NCBI RefSeq assembly: GCF_000014965.1
Contig: NC_008554.1
Location: 1,352,001 to 1,416,000, forward strand
Direction: 5' to 3'
Origin: Syntrophobacter fumaroxidans MPOB
GTDB lineage: Bacteria > Desulfobacterota > Syntrophobacteria > Syntrophobacterales > Syntrophobacteraceae
DNA: 64,000 bases
Shown: piece after piece, positions 61,144 through 64,000 of the stretch
Numbering within the stretch: position 1 is the first letter of the stretch
Layout of the letters: every line of letters starts with the position of its first letter
Notes under the pieces: model-generated
What the model saw: the letters and a program-made list of their open reading frames with translations, nothing else
Told to the model about the DNA's origin: nothing
The model's database searches: none
Made by a program: the position numbers and the translations under genes

Positions 61144-62346
61144 ATGGCAAGCATGATTCAAAACAGCAACGAACGTGCGCCTCATCCCATCGGGTCTCTG
61201 AAGTATCCCGGCGGCTCCGGGGAATCCGAAAGCCTTCCCCCGAGGACAAACCATCTCTTCAAGTACAGAATTGCCCTGTATGTTCTGCTCTCGATCCTGC
61301 CCGCTTGTCTGCTCTTCATGTACGGCAATTTTTCCTCCCGCCACGAGGAGTTCGCATGTGCATTCGATCCTCCGCAGGGGAGCTTTCTCACCCCACAGGA
61401 GATCGAATGGCTGGCCGCTCACCCTCTCATCAACCTCGCCCCCGACCCCGATTACCCGCCCATCGAGTTCTTCGATGAACGGGGAAACTACGGCGGCATT
61501 GCCGCCGATTATGTCAAAATCATCGAAACCACCCTCGGCATCGATTTCAACATCGTAAGGATTTCCAACTGGTCGGATATCCTGGTTGCAGCCAGGAACC
61601 GGACCGTGGACATGTTCGGCGCCGCCTCCGCGACGCCGCAAAGATCCGTTTACATGCTGTTCACTTCGCCTTTCATCGAATTTCCCTCAGTGATCATCGT
61701 CCGGGAGAACGTCGCGGAATCCTTGACGCCCAAGCAGCTCGAAGGGATGAAGGTCGCCGTTGTGGACGGATACGCCGACCATGATTTTCTGGTGAATCAC
61801 TACCCCGAGCTCAAACTGATCCCCGTTCCGGACGTGAGCACGGGTTTGAGACAGGTGTCCTTCGGCACCGTCGACGCCTTTGTGGCCAATCTTGCGAGTG
61901 CCGTCTACCACATTGAGAAACTGGGCATCTCCAATCTGCATTTCGGCGGGAACACAGGATATTCATACCGGATGGCGTTAGCCGTGCGGAGCGACTGGCC
62001 CGAGTTATCGGGCATCCTCGAGAAGGCATTGTCCCGCATCGGTCAAAGAGAACGCGACCTCATTTACAGAAAATGGATACGGTTCGAGACTCCGTCGCCG
62101 TTCCGGAAAACGAGCTTCCGGGCCTGCGTGCTCACCGCTCTTGCGATCGTGCTGGTACTGCTTCCCGCGATGGTGGTATGGAACAGGCTTCTCAAGTCCC
62201 TGGTCAACAGCAAGACGGAGGCGTTGCGCGAGGAGATCGCCAAACGCATCAGGACGGAAGAGCAACTCAGGCGGGCGCGCGATGAACTGGAAAAGCGCGT
62301 CCGGGAGAGGACGACGCCGCTCATGCGGGAAATTGAAGACCGCTAG
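61144..62346 (+). CDS. BvgS-like sensor: solute-binding domain, TM and linker, truncated
   Basis: 400 residues from ATG 61144. An N-terminal membrane segment (ALYVLLSILPACLLFMYGNF) is followed by a SBP_bac_3-type periplasmic domain (INLAPDPDYPPIEFFDERGNYGGIAADYVKIIE, ISNWSDILVAARNRTVDMFGAASATPQR split, SVIIVRENV, GTVDAFVANLASAVYHIEKLG). A second membrane helix (VLTALAIVLVLLPAMVVWNRLL) and a coiled coil (RRARDELEKRVRERTTPLMREIEDR) follow. A TAG stop ends the chain where PAS and kinase domains normally start. The next in-frame codons still read RAREEFLNE, kinase-linker style, and then run into repeat C. It is probably a sensor kinase that lost its catalytic half. Confidence 0.8.
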   Translation: MASMIQNSNERAPHPIGSLKYPGGSGESESLPPRTNHLFKYRIALYVLLSILPACLLFMYGNFSSRHEEFACAFDPPQGSFLTPQEIEWLAAHPLINLAPDPDYPPIEFFDERGNYGGIAADYVKIIETTLGIDFNIVRISNWSDILVAARNRTVDMFGAASATPQRSVYMLFTSPFIEFPSVIIVRENVAESLTPKQLEGMKVAVVDGYADHDFLVNHYPELKLIPVPDVSTGLRQVSFGTVDAFVANLASAVYHIEKLGISNLHFGGNTGYSYRMALAVRSDWPELSGILEKALSRIGQRERDLIYRKWIRFETPSPFRKTSFRACVLTALAIVLVLLPAMVVWNRLLKSLVNSKTEALREEIAKRIRTEEQLRRARDELEKRVRERTTPLMREIEDR

Positions 62347-62381
62347 CGTGCCCGGGAGGAGTTCCTCAACGAAAAGAGTTG

Positions 62382-62450
62382 CCTGGAAAATCCATTCCCG
62401 GGCGAGCCTGTTTTCATGCTTCGGGGTGTCGCCGGTGTCATGGACAGTTT
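62382..62450 (+). repeat. Dispersed repeat family C, copy 2
   Basis: CCTGGAAAAT then TTCCCGGGCGAGCC, TGTTTTCATGCTTCGGGGTG and CATGGACAG. It starts 36 bp after the stop of the truncated sensor and lies in line with its former reading frame. Confidence 0.8.
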
Positions 62451-62554
62451 TGTGGAAAGCCTCATCGAGACCGCTCGGGCCCATCGTCCCGGGGCTCGGC
62501 AAAGTGGGCCGGATCGCGGCGTCCACGCCGGCTGATGGGTACTCATACGGATTT

Positions 62555-62629
62555 ACCTAGAAAATAGACTCCCTCGGGAGTCCGTTTTCATGCTTCGCGG
62601 GTGTCGCAGGGGGCATGGATAATTGCGTT
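62555..62629 (+). repeat. Dispersed repeat family C, copy 3
   Basis: ACCTAGAAAATAG, then CTCCCTCGGGAGTCC, GTTTTCATGCTTCGCGGGTG and CATGGATAATTGCG. Its 3' end adjoins the structured element at 62623. Confidence 0.8.
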
Positions 62630-62843
62630 CAAAATGATACTCTAAAAGCGTGGGGGACGTATCCCCCACACCCCCTCGCCGCTTCGCGGCTCCGTGTGGC
62701 GCTGCGGCGGCGGCCTTCGGCCAGTCGCCGACAGCGCCGAGCACTCGGCCTCACGCGCTTGCGCGTGTGGCCGAAACTTGGGGGGTGCGGGGGAATCATT
62801 CCCCCGCTCTTTTGTGCTTGAAAGATCCATCTCTTGAACGCAA
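62623..62843. repeat. Highly structured palindromic element with terminal inverted repeats
   Basis: The ends are TTGCGTTCAA (62623-62632) and its exact inverse TTGAACGCAA (62834-62843). Inside them AAAAGCGTGGGGGA pairs with TCCCCCGCTCTTTT. Further hairpins fill the middle: GTGGGGGA/TCCCCCAC, CGCCGCTTCGCGGC, a GCGGCGGCC/GGCCAGTCGCC pair and CACGCGCTTGCGCGTG. No protein frame is convincing. Confidence 0.75.
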
Positions 62844-62953
62844 CTTCGTATCAAGGGTGGGCTGACTCGGGCACGCGGCTGGGCTAAGCCCAGCCCACGG
62901 CTTCGATGCCCCAGGCCGGATCGTGACCACCCACTCGGGCAGACCCGGCCGGA

Positions 62954-63898
62954 TCATCTCCCCTGGCTTTTATAGCTCTTTCTGATCGCGCTGAAGTCCG
63001 CCACGGCACGCTTGATATCCTGCAGGAGGCTCACAAACTCCGACTGCCAGGCTCGCGGCAATCGGTCCTTGAGGATTTTCCCCGGCACGTCCGTGTCTTC
63101 TCCCGCCATCATGGCATAATAGGCGCACTCGATTGCCTGAGCGGCCATTTCCAACGCCTCTTCTCCTTCTGCCCGCGGGGCCGGGATACGGACCTTTTCC
63201 ATGCAACCGTTTCTGGCCATGATCCGCTCATAAAAGCCCTTGTTCTCACCGGGCCTGTCCACCCTCCAGCCGCCGTTGCCGTAGACGAGCAACCGTTCCA
63301 TGGCCGGAGACTGCGAGAACGGAAACCACAAGGATGCATCCCTCGCATGATAGTAGGCAAACTGGTAGTCCAGCAGGCTCACCTCCGGCGGCTCTCCCGA
63401 TCCCCTCGGGGAAATAATCAATTCGGTGAGGTTCGACAGGTCGAATACGGTCATGCTTTCCTCCGGCCCGCAGATCGTGCACAGAATAGCCCTCGTGCAA
63501 CAATGTGCGCCACCCGAGAAACAATAGGCCACCAGCGTGGAACATCCCTTGTGCGGCAAGTCTTCGACGATATCCACCGGCGGCGCGGTATAATGAGACT
63601 CGTCCCCGTACAGCGTCCTGCCGTCTTTTCTCACCTCGACCTTGAACCGGCCTCCCTCCGGCACCTTTTTCACCGTCAGCAGAAAAGGCCCGTGACGAAA
63701 CAGCGTTTCAATGTCCCCTTCCACCTCCCTCGGGAAGTTATCCTTTCTCGAGGTGTCAGGAGACTGCTCCTCGGCGGGAAACCAGAACACCGGACGCACC
63801 CCGGCCGTCGATTCGATCGATACGATCGAAAGAAGAGACCACGTCAGGAGCGTGAGCAACGCCCGCAGCGGTATCCCGCTCGGCAGAATTTCCATCAT
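62954..63898 (-). CDS. Exported protein of unknown function
   Basis: 314 residues. I start at ATG 63898, which has GAGG 8 bases upstream and yields a signal peptide (PLRALLTLLTWSLLSIVSIES). The mature protein has a beta-rich N-terminal half (HGPFLLTVKKVPEGGRFKVEVRKDGRTLYGDES) and the segment STLVAYCFSGGAHCCTRAILCTICG, a Cys-rich strand that may hold disulfides. The C-terminal half is helical (EEALEMAAQAIECAYYAMMAGED). I cannot name a family. Its reading frame extends upstream without a better start. It is preceded on its 3' side by the repeat-packed region. Confidence 0.75.
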   Translation of the reverse strand: MMEILPSGIPLRALLTLLTWSLLSIVSIESTAGVRPVFWFPAEEQSPDTSRKDNFPREVEGDIETLFRHGPFLLTVKKVPEGGRFKVEVRKDGRTLYGDESHYTAPPVDIVEDLPHKGCSTLVAYCFSGGAHCCTRAILCTICGPEESMTVFDLSNLTELIISPRGSGEPPEVSLLDYQFAYYHARDASLWFPFSQSPAMERLLVYGNGGWRVDRPGENKGFYERIMARNGCMEKVRIPAPRAEGEEALEMAAQAIECAYYAMMAGEDTDVPGKILKDRLPRAWQSEFVSLLQDIKRAVADFSAIRKSYKSQGR

Positions 63899-64000
63899 CG
63901 GCTGTGCCTCGAAACACGTCAACGGACGATCGTCGAGCCCCGCCAGGCAGGCGGCAACGGTTTCCCGCATGCCGCATCGTTTTCCGCCGGCCTGGAAGCA

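Larger units (their letters stand above)
62347..62953. other. Repeat-packed intergenic region
   Basis: It contains two copies of repeat C, the palindromic element, and a GGCTGGGCTAAGCCCAGCC hairpin near 62878-62896. No gene recognised. Confidence 0.65.

Noticed and set aside
62347-62520. Continuation of the truncated sensor gene by readthrough of TAG
   Set aside because: Only about nine codons after the stop look like linker; then the frame enters repeat C and no kinase motif follows.

Overview
The window is a GC-rich bacterial chromosome segment. I infer a delta-proteobacterial, Syntrophobacter-like anaerobe. The grounds are an anaerobic-type cobalt chelatase (CbiK) with a cobalamin riboswitch, an ATP-dependent acyl-CoA ligase, a glutaconate-type CoA-transferase pair, several PilZ proteins, SBBP-type beta-propellers, a DUF3943 outer-membrane protein and many short REP-like repeats. 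This is inferred from content; no 16S rRNA or other phylogenetic marker is present.

Layout. 0-2 kb: the end of a WD40 protein, then a double-SLATT membrane protein, which looks like a conflict-system neighbourhood. 2.7-13.2 kb: a tight four-gene operon matching E. coli yfaP/T-yfaA-yfaS-yfaQ. It encodes a bacterial alpha-2-macroglobulin with an intact CTEQ thioester, flanked by an NlpC/P60-like protein and by a PBP-like/SpoIID-like protein. I read it as a periplasmic trap coupled to the cell wall. 13.4-17.7 kb: YaiI, a small secreted protein, a flippase-like membrane protein, a QueG-like iron-sulfur protein and periplasmic CbiK. 17.9-20.6 kb: a minus-strand cobalamin riboswitch followed by two intrinsic terminators, and the cobalt transporter pair cbiQO on the plus strand without cbiM. 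20.9-23.6 kb: an unknown protein, a polysaccharide deacetylase, a GT4 glycosyltransferase and tRNA-Ala. 24.2-28.7 kb: three tandem paralogous secreted SBBP-repeat proteins. 28.8-33.4 kb: a secreted protein, a second identical tRNA-Ala, and tRNA-Leu carrying a 2.7 kb integrated element bounded by 59-bp perfect att repeats.

33.7-46.1 kb: ChaN-like protein plus M1 peptidase, an FMN-barrel protein, an SRPBCC protein, a P2-type ATPase with a substituted TM6 site, a multi-PAS sensor kinase and an acyl-CoA ligase. 46.1-55.4 kb: a PilZ-TM-RodZ-tail protein, a DUF3943 barrel, a collagen-like membrane protein, a PPC/DUF296 protein, a hotdog thioesterase, a YcgR-like PilZ protein, a Cys-rich protein and a small helical protein. 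55.7-58.3 kb: an AlgJ-like/AlgI-like exopolysaccharide acetylation pair. 58.7-60.6 kb: a CoA-transferase pair whose A subunit has a one-base frameshift. 61.1-64 kb: a sensor truncated next to a dispersed repeat, a highly structured palindromic element and a secreted protein of unknown function.

The strongest leads for something new are the alpha-2-macroglobulin/cell-wall operon with its three-motif PBP-like partner and the minimal tRNA-Leu element with a SWIM-type zinc protein and a novel cargo gene. The SLATT/WD40 pair and the repeat families that decorate and apparently damage genes come next.
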